Below, piece after piece: positions 12,408 to 23,965 of a DNA stretch of 64,000 bases. Where the stretch lies: positions 15,901,001 through 15,965,000 of the forward strand of contig JBAMJR010000031.1 of NCBI GenBank assembly GCA_038501785.1, read 5' to 3'. The notes beneath the pieces were generated by a model. It did no database searches, was not told the DNA's origin, and saw only the letters and a program-made list of their open reading frames with translations. A program made the translations under genes and the position numbers. Origin of the DNA: Myoxocephalus aenaeus. Lineage: Eukaryota > Chordata > Actinopteri > Perciformes > Cottidae. Position 1 is the stretch's first letter; every line of letters starts with the position of its first letter.

Positions 12408-12887
12408 CAGGGGTGTCAAACTCATTTTAGTTAAGGGGCCGCATGCTGCCCATTTTGATCTCAAGTGGGCCGGACCAGTAAAATCACAGCATATTAACGC
12501 ATACATAATGACAATATTTCTCTCTGTTTAAATCATTGGTGAAGGTTTTTGGATGATAGACCCTGTTTTAAGGTCTTTCTTCAATAAACTAGAAACATAA
12601 AGACCAACAATTCAGACATCCGCCCACTGTTTACCTGCCTGGGCTCTCCTCTGCAGATTCCCTCGCAGTTAGGCAATATCTTTAGTAAAGTCAGTGTTGT
12701 GATCAATTGTGTCTGTGGCTCAATGGTTACAATGCATGTCTTATAATCAGAGGATCAGTGGTTCAAATCCCAACTGAGGTAGTTATTTATTTATTTTTTT
12801 CAATTGATTATTTGTTCACATTTTAACAATTATCCCGCGGGCCGGACTGGACCCCCTGGCGGGCCGTACGTATGTTTGACACCCCTG
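12408..12887. mobile_element. hAT-type nonautonomous element (MITE) with 8-bp target duplication
   Basis: The 480-bp element has 14-bp perfect terminal inverted repeats, CAGGGGTGTCAAAC at the left and GTTTGACACCCCTG at the right. It is bounded by a perfect 8-bp direct repeat, ctttagat, at 12400-12407 and 12888-12895. CAGGGG termini and an 8-bp duplication are hallmarks of hAT elements. It has no transposase frame, so it would have been moved in trans. A tRNA-derived retrocopy is nested at 12710-12799. Confidence 0.9.
12710..12799 (+). repeat. tRNA-derived retrocopy/SINE-like insert nested in the hAT element
   Basis: The segment has a Pol III A-box-like TGGCTCAATGGTT and a B-box GGTTCAAATCC at tRNA spacing, an anticodon-loop-like CTTATAA between them (reading TAT if taken literally), then a TTTA-rich tail. 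It is flanked by the 7-bp direct repeat tcaattg (12703-12709 and 12800-12806), the signature of retroposition. Acceptor and T stems pair only partly and there is no true tRNA 3' end, so I do not call it a functional tRNA gene. The parental tRNA (isoleucine UAU is one possibility) is uncertain. Confidence 0.6.
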
Positions 12888-12895
12888 CTTTAGAT

Positions 12896-13778
12896 GGAGA
12901 CGGATCTTTTAGAACATTTTCTTTCTCCAGGTCACTAAAGGTTGAGGACGAAGCTTCGTCCTCAAGCTCCTATACTGCCGTTTGTCTCTAACGATGATAA
13001 CATTGAGGCAAAAATCTATGAGTTTAAGTACGCCTTTTTAAAAATGACAAAACCATAACATTGAATTAACATATTCATTTGTTCATGGCAGAGAGTTGCA
13101 CGTGTCCAAAGTCAAAGCACTGCAAGTATTTGAGGCTTTGTTTAGGCCCAGCGGCGCTTTGAGCTAAATGCTAACGTCTGCATGCTAACGGCTCATAATG
13201 CACACAGCATGCTGACATGCGGACGCTGAGCAGGTACAATGTTTACATTCTTCACATGTCGGTGTCGCATGTTAAGTGCAGCTGGGGCTGATGGGAACGC
13301 CACTATAGTTTTACAGGTTTGCTCATGAGCCAAAGTATTGGGCAATAAGTAACAGAGACCACGCCTTAAATAAACATCCCATTTCTACACAAAAGTATTT
13401 AAGTGCATGCTGAGCCATAGACACACCCCTCCTCCCTCCCAAACACCTTTTTATGTTATTTTCTCTCTTCCCCAGTTCAAAAATCACTCTCTTCCATCCT
13501 TCCACCCAAGGACTCTGATTGGTCCCCTCTTTCCTTCATCCAAACCCGCAACCTTTCATCCCTTCTCCTGCTTCTGGACCTTTTAAGATTAACTAACAAA
13601 CTAACCCTAAAAATAAAACCAATAAGCATTTGCAGCTATGGTGGGATTAAAAGGAAAGAAATGGAAGAATATGGATCATTTTACTAAATGTTACTCCCAA
13701 CAAAGTGAATGGTGTCGTCGACAAAGAATGATAGACAAGCTCAGGATTTTCTTTTTTAAAAACAAGGCTTTATTTTTT
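12896..13778. other. Spacer with a diverged teleost repeat
   Basis: No gene seen. About 13110-13330 matches from memory a common fish repeat (agctaaatgctaacgtc ... gcatgctaac ... ggggctgatgggaacg). The same family occurs in the opposite orientation at about 43975-44220. Confidence 0.45.
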
Positions 13779-13784
13779 CCAAGA
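13779..13784 (-). terminator. Candidate polyadenylation signal for the 14.6-16.2 kb chemokine gene
   Basis: AATAAA on the minus strand about 880 bases past the stop codon at 14660. It is the first canonical hexamer I noticed on that strand; the true cleavage site is not shown. Confidence 0.35.
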
Positions 13785-14389
13785 TCAATAATCCCCAAAC
13801 AATCCATAGAACAAACATTTGGTCCGAGTTAGCTTAGTGAGCAGTTGCACACTCTTGCAAACTTTCACATTTTTAGTCCTCTAAAACTGAAATAGAAAAA
13901 TATATATATAAAAATCCTTCAAAACATTTTATTTTCATTGCGACTCGAACATAATTTTATAAAATGTAATGTTAGAATATCTATAAAGCGCTCTGTGGTC
14001 TCAGGACTATAATTCTGTATTTATTTGTTCTATCCCTCCTTCCTCCTCCCTGGTGGTCCTCTGCGGCTCCTTGTTGCTGAAGGGGTCAAAGGTCGCTCTC
14101 GTGTTTACTCGCGCTTCACTCCTTTGCAGCGGTTGCCCTGTAGACAAACAAATGTTTTAGAAACGAAAGCCAATGATGTCGTCACTGCTTCGAGATACAA
14201 GTCACCATGGCTGCTTTGGCTTCTGCACAGCCTCATTACTCAAAGCCAGTTGCTGTGATTTTAGTTTTTGTACTATTTTGTACAATCGTTGATCATTAAA
14301 ATCATTGAGAAATTATTGGTTAGGGTTTAGGCAACATAAGTACTTTGTTAAGATAAGAAAAAACATCATGCTTTCTGCTAAAGCAACGT

Positions 14390-14535
14390 GGCAATGCAAC
14401 GTAACAATGCAACTTAACAATGCGATGTAACAATGCAATGTAACAAGGTAACAATGCAACGCAATGTAACAATGCAATGTAACAACGTAACAATGCAACG
14501 TAACAATGCAACGTAACAATGCAACGCAACGTAAA
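14390..14535. repeat. Short-period tandem repeat, unit like gtaacaatgcaac
   Basis: A run of imperfect units 10-15 bp long (caatgcaacgtaa variants) in the 3' flank of the chemokine gene. Confidence 0.85.
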
Positions 14536-14659
14536 GTAAATGGATAACTCGCACTGAGCAGACTCTCTTGGGTAAAGTAAGAGCCAGATTTTAACATTAC
14601 ATTCAATACAACAAATGTATTTGAACCACCTTGGAAAAACCTCATAGTTAGAGTTACAG

Positions 14660-14835
14660 TTACTCGAGGCGCGGTACCTTGTAGTGGCGTTTCTTGCAGT
14701 GTTTCTTCAGGGCGTCCACGTGCTTCACCACATCTTGGATCCACGGTTCGTCGGCGGGCACACAAAGTTTCTTGCCACGTCTGGTTAGTAAACTGCAAGA
14801 ACAACCAAATCCGCCAGGTCAGGGTTAGATATGAA

Positions 14836-14878
<43 letters not shown>

Positions 14879-16198
14879 AGACCACTTGAACTTACATCGT
14901 GGCATCGATGGAGCAGCCGTGTCCGCTGATCTGTCGCTGGTAGTCAGCTACCATGTGTTTTCCAACTGTTTTGCTGCTGACGCTCAAGCAGCAGTCCACT
15001 GCCATCTGAGCCACCGTCACTGGAAGACAGAGAGAACCAGTTCAGCATAAAGTGGATCTCTTCTGCAGACTCTTAAGAAATGTTTACAGTCCACTTCTTC
15101 ACAGACAGCAGCTTGAACAATTAATCCCAATAACGACGCGTTTCTTCACGCCGGGAAATGACATTTTGAAACCAGCGCTGTCTTTAAAGCTCCATTAAAT
15201 GATGACTACTTTGCAGCATTTTTGTTCTTTAATTTGTCGTGTTTTTTATTACTGGAGTGCGTGTGGCGAACGGAGTTAAAAAATATATATTAAATTCCTT
15301 TCCTGCTCGTAGATGACGCACTGCGTTGTGACATAACTATATTGCTCAAAGGATACAATTATATATATTATAGTAAGAATACAAAAAGTTATGCCGTGTG
15401 GATCTTGACTTAATAAAAGCTTGAGTGCAAAAAATAAAAGTGCTTAGAATAAAATAAACACACAACAGGATGAACTTCATGGCATAAATCTGAGGTTAAG
15501 AGCCTTGCTCAAGGGCAATGCATCACTGCTCGGGTTGCAGTGACGTCCTCTCGGAGTGACAACTGCACACTCCCACACACACACAGTGCTGTGTCATCGT
15601 TATATAATGAGGAAAGTTGCCTCACTGGCTTTTGTCACCTGACTGGGATTTCCAGCAGTTAATCTTTAACCTCCTCAGAGTAAAGGGGAATACCAGCAGC
15701 TCTGTTTGGTCTGGGGAGAGAAGTGCTGCAGAGATTTCACTACTGAAGCAAATATTTGACTACTTGAAAACTATTGCACATTTACTTTCACATTGTACTT
15801 TAATTAATAATGTAATTCTGTTTCCTCATTTTGTGATTCCACTACATCTACGGTTTTAGCGTTTTTAATGGAATATTTCCTTATCTGGATTAAAAGTCTT
15901 ATGATTTGCTACACAGACTATGAACTTCTCTCACGCCCAAGAACTTAAATAAAAATTATGACAGGGAGGTTTTTTAAAGGGGAGGTGGATTTTAACAGAC
16001 AAACTTCAGAGAGAGTCAAACACGGATGGCTGAACTTTTTTTTGGAAGTTAAAAAGCATCACTGTTACAGTCTGCTGATGAGCCTGAAGATGCCTCAGGA
16101 AGAAGAAAAAAAAGTCTAAAAAAAAGAAACTCACCTGTGCACCAGCAGGTGATGAAGAGGATGCAGAAGAAGAGCTTGGCGTGACCCGTCGATGCCAT
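14660..16198 (-). CDS. CC chemokine, CCL19/21/25-like, 106 aa, three exons
   Basis: Secreted chemotactic cytokine expected to act on a leukocyte GPCR (family knowledge). Exons on the minus strand: 16198-16135, 15019-14896, 14792-14660 (TAA). All borders are GT-AG and the phases fit. Residues 1-21 plus a few form a hydrophobic signal peptide (LFFCILFITCW). The mature part has the adjacent cysteines in VDCCLSVSSKT, a third cysteine in GHGCSID and the fourth in GKKLCVPADEPWIQDVV, followed by a C-terminal helix and a basic tail with an extra cysteine (KKHCKKRHYK). DCCLSV is the form seen in CCL19/CCL21/CCL25 relatives, hence the group call; I do not choose one symbol. It is single copy here and clearly diverged from the four-copy chemokine at 20-40 kb. 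Confidence 0.92.
14837..14873. repeat. (CA)n microsatellite in chemokine intron 2
   Basis: Uninterrupted CA run just downstream of the exon 14896-15019 donor on the minus strand. Confidence 0.95.
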
Positions 16199-16304
16199 GT
16201 CTGGTAGTGTCTCTGGAGGCTGATTGGCTGGAGCCTGTTCTTCCTGTCAGCACCTGCTGTGGCAAAAGGAGGTGAGGATACTGCCTCTGTGTGGCCTGGC
16301 TGCT

Positions 16305-16312
16305 CTTATATA
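16305..16312 (-). promoter_or_regulatory. TATA box of the 14.6-16.2 kb chemokine gene
   Basis: TATATAAG on the minus strand about 105 bases upstream of the ATG at 16198, a usual distance for a gene with a short 5' UTR. Confidence 0.6.
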
Positions 16313-16329
16313 CACTGAGGAGGCGATGT

Positions 16330-19300
16330 CCACACTTTCCTTTTCCATTTCCCCTCTCCTCCTCCTCTTCCTCCTCCTCCTCTTTGTCTCGCCTTCTCGG
16401 TCACTCCACTGGTCCATCATTAACTGAGAAACTCTATCAACTCACTTCCTCTGACATTTCAACTAACATTTCAACTTTTATTGTAGAAAAGTTGTATATG
16501 TGCGTTTGGGATTTATTTATTTTTGTTGAGAAAAACTCTTTAAATCTTGCCTCATATGATAAACAAGGGGTTTTTTGGAAGTCATTTGAAAAAAACAATC
16601 CTCTAGCAGAGCTATTAAACCTTCAACTGCAACTAAGATAAAGTACAGTGGACCTTACATAATTTCAGTGATATTTTATACTGAACTAAACTAAAACTCA
16701 TAACATAACTGAACTCAACATAGATGGTATTCTATTGTTGCACAAGGGAAGCAAACCAGTGGGATGAAATGTAATGCGCCGATTCTTTAAACACCAAAGT
16801 GATTCTTGCACAAATAAAAAAGAAAGCGTTCCCTCCGTAGTTTCTTGAATAATCAGCAACCACAATAAATATCAGACAAAAGCATGAGCATATATAATAT
16901 TGAAATGCAATCTTTCTATTTGCATTACAATGAAGTATATTGGAATAGCTGACTTTCTATCTACATTAATGAAGTAAGGGAATGTATGAAAAATTCATAT
17001 TTACAGTGTATATGTCCAAAATGTACAATCATAGTGGATCCCATACGGCTCCCTGCGGGACGCCTCACGGAATAGAAAGAAAACCCGACTCTTAAATAAA
17101 TGTGTTTTGCTGCCTGTGTTATGTTTAACTAGTAAAGTGTTTCCAAGTGCAGGATGCTCGATACTTTCGTACAGCGTGGAAGTCAAGGGGAGGTCATCGT
17201 GGTTTGCTCCAAGTTTAGGTTAAGTTTGTGTCTGAGGTTGAATGTCAATGAAGTCTAATCTGTGTTCTGCTTCAAGTTGCTGTTCTACAAAAGGAAGTGA
17301 GGATTTCTACAGCAACATTAAAGCAACATTTTGGTCTCACATTCTCATTAAAGGAAGATTTTGTCCTAATAATAACAAACTGTATGTTCATGCTGTAATA
17401 ACTCGCCACAATTTAGCAGTGGATTTCAATTCCTCAAAAAGCATTTTCTCACCATAGAAAGATAAGTTTGGATTTCACTTTCATGTTGTCAATGTTCAAC
17501 AAACGTTACAGTAAAGTGTTTTCACACTGAAGATAACGCACGAGATTCTAGTTCGATCACACAGCACAGTGGATGTTATTATAGTGCTTATTATTATTTA
17601 AATGAATCCAAACGCAAAGTAGGAATAAACCATTGCATTGTTACACAATTCCACTTCCTTTTGTTGACTGATTCCTGTGAAACTGACACCGCCACATTAC
17701 GAAAAGAGAGACTTTCTCTTCCCCACTTACTGTTCTGCAGAAGCTTCAGTCTGAATGAGGGTTGGTCTTTAATAAATATACCCATTGTTTTCATTTGTTT
17801 GCTATAAGATTAATTTCTCAGGCTGACCTTGTTGCATCATCACTGTTCAGTCCCACTCTGTGTGTGCCGATGGAGCATTTACAGATAGAGTTTCTGTTTC
17901 TTGTAAATCACCAGCTGGCTGCTTGCCTTATCTGTCGGCTGTATTTACTCTCTTGGACTTTCCCTGCTGGAGCATTTACGGGAAAATGAAAATAGAAAGT
18001 TGATGGACCTGACAATCTTGCAAGAATCCAGACAGCAATCCTTGAGGAGTGTTTTAAGACCGAGCATGTCATCACACCTCCGCACCCTGTCCCGACAGGA
18101 GAGGGCATGTTTTACCTTCCCTGAGGTGCCTTTGAAGGCTTCAGGGGACTATTTATTTACTTGCTGCGCCAACTTCAATAGTCATGCAGCTCCATTAAAG
18201 CAATTTATTATAAAACACGTTGCGTGAACTTGAACTTAAATGAACTTTAATGCATTTAAGCCTAAAAAAAGATGACTCGGCCTCATCTGTGGAGGTGCAA
18301 CAAGAGGTGAACCTGGCATTTCAGCATGTCAACACCTCATGCAGTGTATGGTGAACACGTTGCACACTCAGCAGACACAGAACAGAATCAGCTGTCATTT
18401 GGAGTTTCATTTGCAGCCCAAAAAATCCCACTCAGCAAAAAGCTGAAAGACGCTTAAATGCTCCAACATACACATAGTTAAACATACAGATTGCAGCTGC
18501 TTTAATCTGAGTTCCCCCACCTGAGATTCAACTTGTTGGCGTAAAGCTAAATTAGACGCCTGAAGCTTTGGCTGTAAGATTGTATGATCATGGTTAAAGT
18601 CAAGCTGGACGTATCCTCACTCACTGTGTGAGAAAAGGACATTTAGAAACTAAAAGGGACTTTTTGTTCATGTTGTCTTGGATCTTTATACAGCTAGTCA
18701 TCATATAGGAAGTCAGCCATTATTGAAAGGTATTAAAAAACCCTTTTTAGCATTATATACATAAATCTAAATATACTCAAGTACTGTAAACATTTGTGCT
18801 ACTTCTACGCTTCATCTTGTCTCGTACTCAAAACCGCATTTCATTTTATTTATTGTACTTTATACTCTGCAATTAATTTGACATTTATAAAGTTTTACAA
18901 ACAAAATACATGTGTTTTTTTGTTATAAAGAGTAAATTAACCAACAGTACATTAACATAGCTTCACCTAGACTGGCTGCAATATTCAAAAGTGACTTTAT
19001 AACAATGAATCAGTCGTAATAATCCAATATTATATTGCTAAATATTTTATTTGAAAAAGAATCCTGTGAGTACTTTTACTTTTAGAACTTTGCAGTGCAT
19101 TTTGCTGTGGTTTGCTTTAAAAAGTGCATCCACAGCAGATCTCTTCCAGGTGAATATAGTTCAAATGAAATACTACTATAGTTGGCTGGTCCGTGCATGG
19201 TGACCTCACGCGGCCCCACATGCATTGTGGGAAACTCCACAGGATGCTCTCGGACATTGTCCTTTGGCCTTGCGGCTGTGAGCCCAGAGACACTGTCAAA

Positions 19301-19690
19301 CGGTCAAATGGAGTTGGAAGGACTTCCTGTTATCTTTCAATAACAGCTTATTCTCATAAATGTTGGGAATTAATATAATCACTCACAATATGTAGAAATA
19401 AGGAGACAAACCTGAATACAGAATCCAGTCAATAGTAGCGTGTGAGAGGCTGCGAGGGTCTGAAAGGATGAGAGGCCTGTAATATGTGTCACGTGTTTTT
19501 ATCTCCCATCTTTAATATGCTTTGTTCACCCTTTAAAAAAAATGTTTTTACACCTCTGGGCTTCCCCTTCATTGTCGCAATGCTATGAATTGTGGGTAAT
19601 TCCCTGAGGCAAAGTCCGTGAGGGTTTAGGGCTCTCTCTCAGACATTACAGACCACTGGCTGCTTTCTTTACCATCATGTGTTTCCTGCT
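16330..19690. other. Spacer between the two chemokine loci, no gene recognised
   Basis: I see no exon with a recognisable domain. A copy of a teleost repeat lies near 18760-19100 and is listed separately. A (CTC)n-like pyrimidine run is at about 16355-16385. Confidence 0.5.
18760..19100 (+). repeat. Diverged copy of a common teleost repeat (same family as 63246-63570)
   Basis: Phrases such as aatgaatcagtcgtaataa, tccaatattatattgc and gagtacttttacttttagaac follow the order I recall for a repeat that is abundant in percomorph genomes and ends in 'ttccaccactg'. Both ends are eroded here. Confidence 0.5.
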
Positions 19691-19920
19691 TTGGAGATTT
19701 AATGTTCATAACTGTATAACCAGTTCTACCATTCTGAGTGAGAAGACTAACAGCAAAGAGCTGCTGAACAAGTGCACTCATCTGTTTAAAATATGGTTTA
19801 TTCAGAAATATTCATGTGTTTGGATCTGTTCATATTTGTTGCAGAAGCTCTGCAGAGGATGCAGATGTGTTTCAGTGTTAATGAAAAACGGCAACTAGAG
19901 GTTACAAAATAAAATATAAC

Positions 19921-19926
19921 TTTATT
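19921..19926 (-). terminator. Polyadenylation signal of chemokine copy A
   Basis: AATAAA on the minus strand downstream of UTR exon 4 of copy A. The corresponding sequence is present in every X segment, with aaaatataac before it in copies A and B but aatatagaac in C, D and the three truncated copies. A second AATAAA lies further down at 19797-19802. Confidence 0.6.
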
Positions 19927-20308
19927 TTAGAATCCTCTCAACAGTAGTATTTAACACACATTCATCTCAACATTTTGTACAAGTTATGACTCAAACAGCA
20001 AAGTCACTGAAGTCGTAGAACACGTTCATGAAACACACTCAGAGCTGCACGTTCAGTGACCGTCTGGTTCATAAATCATCATAAATAAGATCTTCTCAAA
20101 CTGCGTTGATCTTCTACAGAACAGCATTCTGGGAATGTCTCTCGTCTCTCAGTCGAGAGTCGGTCCTTCTTGATCTTCAGCCGCCTTTTTCCCCAGAGTC
20201 CTCTCCTCTCCGCACCTGCAGACAGGAAGTGAAGCGATGAGCCGTCGGTCGAGGCTTTTAAAGAGACGCTGTGCATTAGACAGGTGTTTGTTCGCATATG
20301 TACCTGAT

Positions 20309-20809
20309 TTAGTGAGCTCTCTTCTCATCCAGGTACTTGATGTAGTTCTTGACCCAGGCTTTATCGTTGGGGTGGGAGACGCACAGAGTCCTTCCGAGCT
20401 TTGTGATGAACCTGTGGAAGCAGGCGAGAGACGGATGAGCGAGATCAGAGGTGAAACCAAATGATCAGAAGGAAGATTCCCTCTCTGCCTAGTTCATGAT
20501 CCCACTGTGGGAACATGTGACCACTCACCCGGTGGCGCTGATTTTGCATCCTTTCCCAGCTTCCTGAAGGGTGTAGCTTTGGAGGCGCTGGAGCGGCATG
20601 GGCTTCTCGGAGACTGTCAGACAGCAGTCCACCGCGATCTCAGCTGCAGGAGGACGGAGAGACAGAGTCAGAGGACGCAACATGTGGAACGGAAGGAGGA
20701 AATCAACAGACATGTGTACGGAGGCCGTGAAAGGTGGAGGAGTCTCACCGGATGCAAAGCCAACACAGAGGAGTCCCAGCAGGAGGAGCGCTGCAGTCGT
20801 GGAGGCCAT
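20309..20809 (-). CDS. CC chemokine copy A (CCL19/21-like), 92 aa
   Basis: Minus-strand exons 20809-20749, 20643-20529 and 20411-20309 (TAA) join with GT-AG borders and matching phases. Residues 1-20 are a signal peptide (MASTTAALLLLGLLCVGFAS). The mature chain has the CC pair in AVDCCLTVSEKPMP, the third cysteine in GKGCKISATG and the fourth in GRTLCVSHPNDKAWVKNYI, then a short C-terminal helix ending DEKRAH. This is the four-cysteine CC chemokine fold; DCCLTVS suggests the CCL19/21/25-like group. A further intron follows the stop by five bases (donor after 20304, acceptor before 20215), giving a noncoding fourth exon. Promoter has TATA and an IRF-type site. Expected to be secreted and chemotactic. 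Confidence 0.9.
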
Positions 20810-20906
20810 GTCTCTCGTCTCTCGTGTCTTCGTGGCTCTGAGCTCAGGCTTCAGCGAGTCTCTTCAGGAGGGTGAAGGTGCTGCTGTGAGGAGAGAGCTG
20901 CAGGTG

Positions 20907-20936
20907 TATTTATACGGCTGTGGAGGGAAAGTGAAA
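20907..20936 (-). promoter_or_regulatory. Chemokine copy A promoter: TATA box and IRF/ISRE-like site
   Basis: On the minus strand TATAAATA (20914-20907) lies about 100 bases upstream of the ATG. Twelve bases further upstream is TTTCACTTTC (20936-20927), the reverse of GAAAGTGAAA, a match to the IRF-binding GAAANNGAAA core. IRF control is inferred from this motif only. Confidence 0.65.
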
Positions 20937-21305
20937 GTAAGAAGGGCGCTCATTGACTGGAAGTTGGGGGAAGAGTTTGGCTCCGGGACCGACTCCTCGC
21001 ACGTTCCCAAACAATTACCTGCTCACGCCTCCTCTCTCTCTTTGATTCCTGCCAACTGCTTTTTTTTTTTCTTTCTCCAGAGTGTCTTTCCATAAGCTTC
21101 CCCGAGGTGGATCTTTATCAACACGTCTGTCTTTCATGAGAAATACCTCCCACGCTTCATACAGTCCATGCACGCACTACGACGAGACGTTTGCACAAAG
21201 TATAAATCAGAAAATACTGTGAGTGTTTTTATGTTCTACTGTGAATGTTTTATGCCAACATTCAATATCTTTACTCCTCACTATTGTATAATTCAATGAA
21301 TTCTG

Positions 21306-22029
21306 GAATAAGGAAGTTATTATCTCACTGGTTCCCTCCACAAAAAGCCAAAGGTATTTTTCTATTTCGGTTTTAATTATTGAAAAGATTAATGATCATT
21401 GAAAGCTGTTAAAAATGTCAGTTTTCAGGTTTGAAAGGTGCATCTGAGGCATCGCATCATTTATGTTACCTGAAAGTACTTCCTGTTGCTCTGCTGATAT
21501 GCTCATGCTCAGTTTTGTGGTTTTAGATGAGACTCAACTTTATTGTTGTAGTAGACAATTAAATAAAGTATAAATATACGCTCATGGGCCTTCAGCTGCC
21601 AGGAAGCATATCTTCCTTCAATACATCCCTGGACTGATCCCGTCAGCCTGCTGTTGCCTTATTCAGCACATTGTGACCAAGATTTAATGTTCATAACTGT
21701 ATAACCAGTTCCACCATTCTGAGTGAGAAGACTAACAGCAAAGAGCTGCTGAACAAGTGCACTCATCTGTTTAAAATATGGTTTATTCAGAAATATTCAT
21801 GTGTTTGGATCTGTTCATATTTGTTGCAGAAGCTCTGCAGAGGATGCAGATGTGTTTCAGTGTTAATGAAAAACGGCAACTAGAGGTTACAAAATAATAT
21901 AGAACTTTATTTTAGAATCCTCTCAACAGTAGTATTTAACACACATTCATCTCAACATTTTGTACAAGTTATGAGTCAAACAGCAAAGTCACTGAAGTCG
22001 TAGAACACGTTCATGAAACACACTCAGAG
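21306..22029 (-). pseudogene. Truncated chemokine 3' end 1 (X segment without coding exons)
   Basis: This segment is nearly identical to the 3' flank and 3' UTR of the intact chemokine genes, including the polyadenylation signals, up to cactcagag at 22029. There the intact copies continue ctgcacgttc into exon 4, but here the sequence switches to tttgggatttt and the minisatellite flank. No coding exon remains. Confidence 0.8.
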
Positions 22030-22260
22030 TTTGGGATTTTTTTCATGGAATGCATATGGGCTCCCCTCCACTAGTGTTTATCTCAAGGGTTCCTGTCAGT
22101 GTTCATGCATGTGTGTGCATGCATGCGAGTGTGATCTGTGAGTGTGGGAGTCGTTGAGCCACAGGAGACAGACGTTTGCCAAGAGTGACGCAACCTTCAA
22201 TACATGAGGGACGGGGCATTCAAGGATATTTCACAGGAAGCCTCGTCTACTAACGTCTGT
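22030..22260. repeat. Conserved left flank of minisatellite 1
   Basis: About 230 bp, repeated before each of the three minisatellite blocks (also about 27942-28172 and 41786-42014). It includes a catgcatgtgtgtgcatgca palindromic stretch and an ATG (22204) that opens a frame into the array. Confidence 0.85.
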
Positions 22261-23278
22261 TTCCACTGTCTCCACTGTTTCCACTGTCTCCACTGTTTCC
22301 ACTGTCACCACTGTTTCCAATGTCACCACTGTCTCCACTGTCACCACTGTCTCCACTGTCACCACTGTCTCCACTGTCACCACTGTCACCACTGTCACCA
22401 CTGTCTCCACTGTCACCACTGTCACCACTGTCTCCACTGTTTCCACTGTCTCCACTGTTTCCAATGTCACCACTGTCTCCACTGTCACCACTGTCACCAC
22501 TGTCACCACTGTCTCCACTGTCACCACTGTCACCACTGTCACCACTGTCTCCACTGTCACCACTGTTTCCACTGTCACCACTGTCTCCACTGGTTCCACT
22601 GTCTCCACTGTCTCCACTGGTTCCACTGTCACCACTGTTTCCACTGTCTCCACTGTCACCACTGTCACCACTGTCACCACTGTCATCACTGGTTCCACTG
22701 TCTCCACTGTCACCACTGTCACCACTGTCACCACTGTCACCACTGTCACCACTGTCTCCACTGGTTCCACTGTCTCCACTGTCACCACTGTCTCCACTGT
22801 CACCACTGTCATCACTGGTTCCACTGTCTCCACTGTCACCACTGTCACCACTGTCACCACTGTCACCACTGTCACCACTGTCACCACTGTCACCACTGGT
22901 TCCACTGTCTCCACTGTCACCACTGTCACCACTGTCACCACTGTCACCACTGTCATCACTGGTTCCACTGTCTCCACTGTCACCACTGTCACCACTGTCT
23001 CCACTGGTTCCACTGTCACCACTGTCACCACTGTCACCACTGTCTCCACTGTCACCACTGTCACCACTGTCACCACTGTCACCACTGTCACCACTGTCAC
23101 CACTGTCTCCACTGGTTCCACTGTCTCCACTGTCACCACTGTCACCACTGTCACCACTGTCACCACTGTCATCACTGTTTCCACTGTCTCCACTGTCACC
23201 ACTGTCTCCACTGTCTCCACTGTCACCACTGTCTCCACTGTCTCCACTGTCACCACTGTCACCACTGTCTCCACTGTT
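22261..23278. repeat. Minisatellite 1: 9-bp units, about 113 copies
   Basis: Tandem 9-bp units of four main types: CCACTGTCA, CCACTGTCT, CCACTGTTT and CCACTGGTT, with a rare ccaatg or catcactg variant. The unit contains no stop codon in several frames, so long open frames appear on both strands; these are not evidence of coding. Confidence 0.97.
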
Positions 23279-23965
23279 TACAAAAGTAGAACAAAAAGTC
23301 TTCCTTAACATTCAGTTTTAAATCGATTTTAGCGATTTTACCCCCAAAAATGAAAACTGTGATAGAGATAGGTTTGCTCTTTTGAGGGTTTATATAGCCA
23401 ATATCCCTATTTATGAATATCACATATAATATCATTTGTATTTTCTATATTCAATTTGTGGCCAAGGCCCTGCCTGTATTAACAAGAGGTCTAATGGAGA
23501 TCCTCCACGTGCCAGAGTTTCACAGGCAATGTATCCCGGTACATGTAAGCGCTCAGCTTTCTGGCTCAATATAGCACGCTCTGACTTTAATGCTTCAATT
23601 GACTACATTTACAATCAACACATCAAGTTTCCCTTTTAAGTGCTCATTAAACGGTCTCTCCCTCGTCGCCCCACTTATAAGTCTGTCATCCTCACCTCTC
23701 GTCTCTCTGCAACTTTGATCCAGTCGTAGCTGCAGGGCTCGAGGCCGCTCATGCATCTGAACAGTCTGTTCAGATGAGTCATCACACAACACGAGGCACC
23801 AGGAGTGATGGTGGATTAAATGTAGATGGAGGGTAACGATGTGAATCTGCGTGTTTCAGAGCGAAACTGAGTGAAGCACATTTTACTTTAGTCCAATGTG
23901 CAACAAGTTTTATTCCTAGAAGACAGATTTGTTCACTTTTGCCGGATTAAGGAACTACTAAAATT
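23279..23965. repeat. Conserved right flank of minisatellite 1
   Basis: Starts tacaaaagtagaacaaaaag and runs to the junction with segment Y. It recurs at 35169-35854 and 42810-43605. Short open frames here are the same in each copy but have no recognisable domain. Confidence 0.85.

Noticed and set aside
12710..12799. Functional tRNA gene
   Set aside because: A and B boxes are present, but the acceptor and T stems pair poorly, and the TTTA tail with target duplication points to a retrocopy.
14313..14885. Minus-strand 190-codon frame
   Set aside because: It reads through a (CA)n microsatellite, chemokine exon 3 in the wrong frame and a tandem repeat.
20598..21095. Plus-strand frames of 122-263 codons opposite the chemokine genes, repeated at each copy
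   Set aside because: They cross chemokine exons, introns and promoter in antisense and have no domain; they recur only because the locus is duplicated.
22204..23321. Four long frames over minisatellite 1 (His/Cys-rich, Thr/Val-rich, Asp/Ser/Gly-rich, Ser/Pro/Leu-rich)
   Set aside because: Same artefact; composition simply reflects the repeat unit read in different frames.
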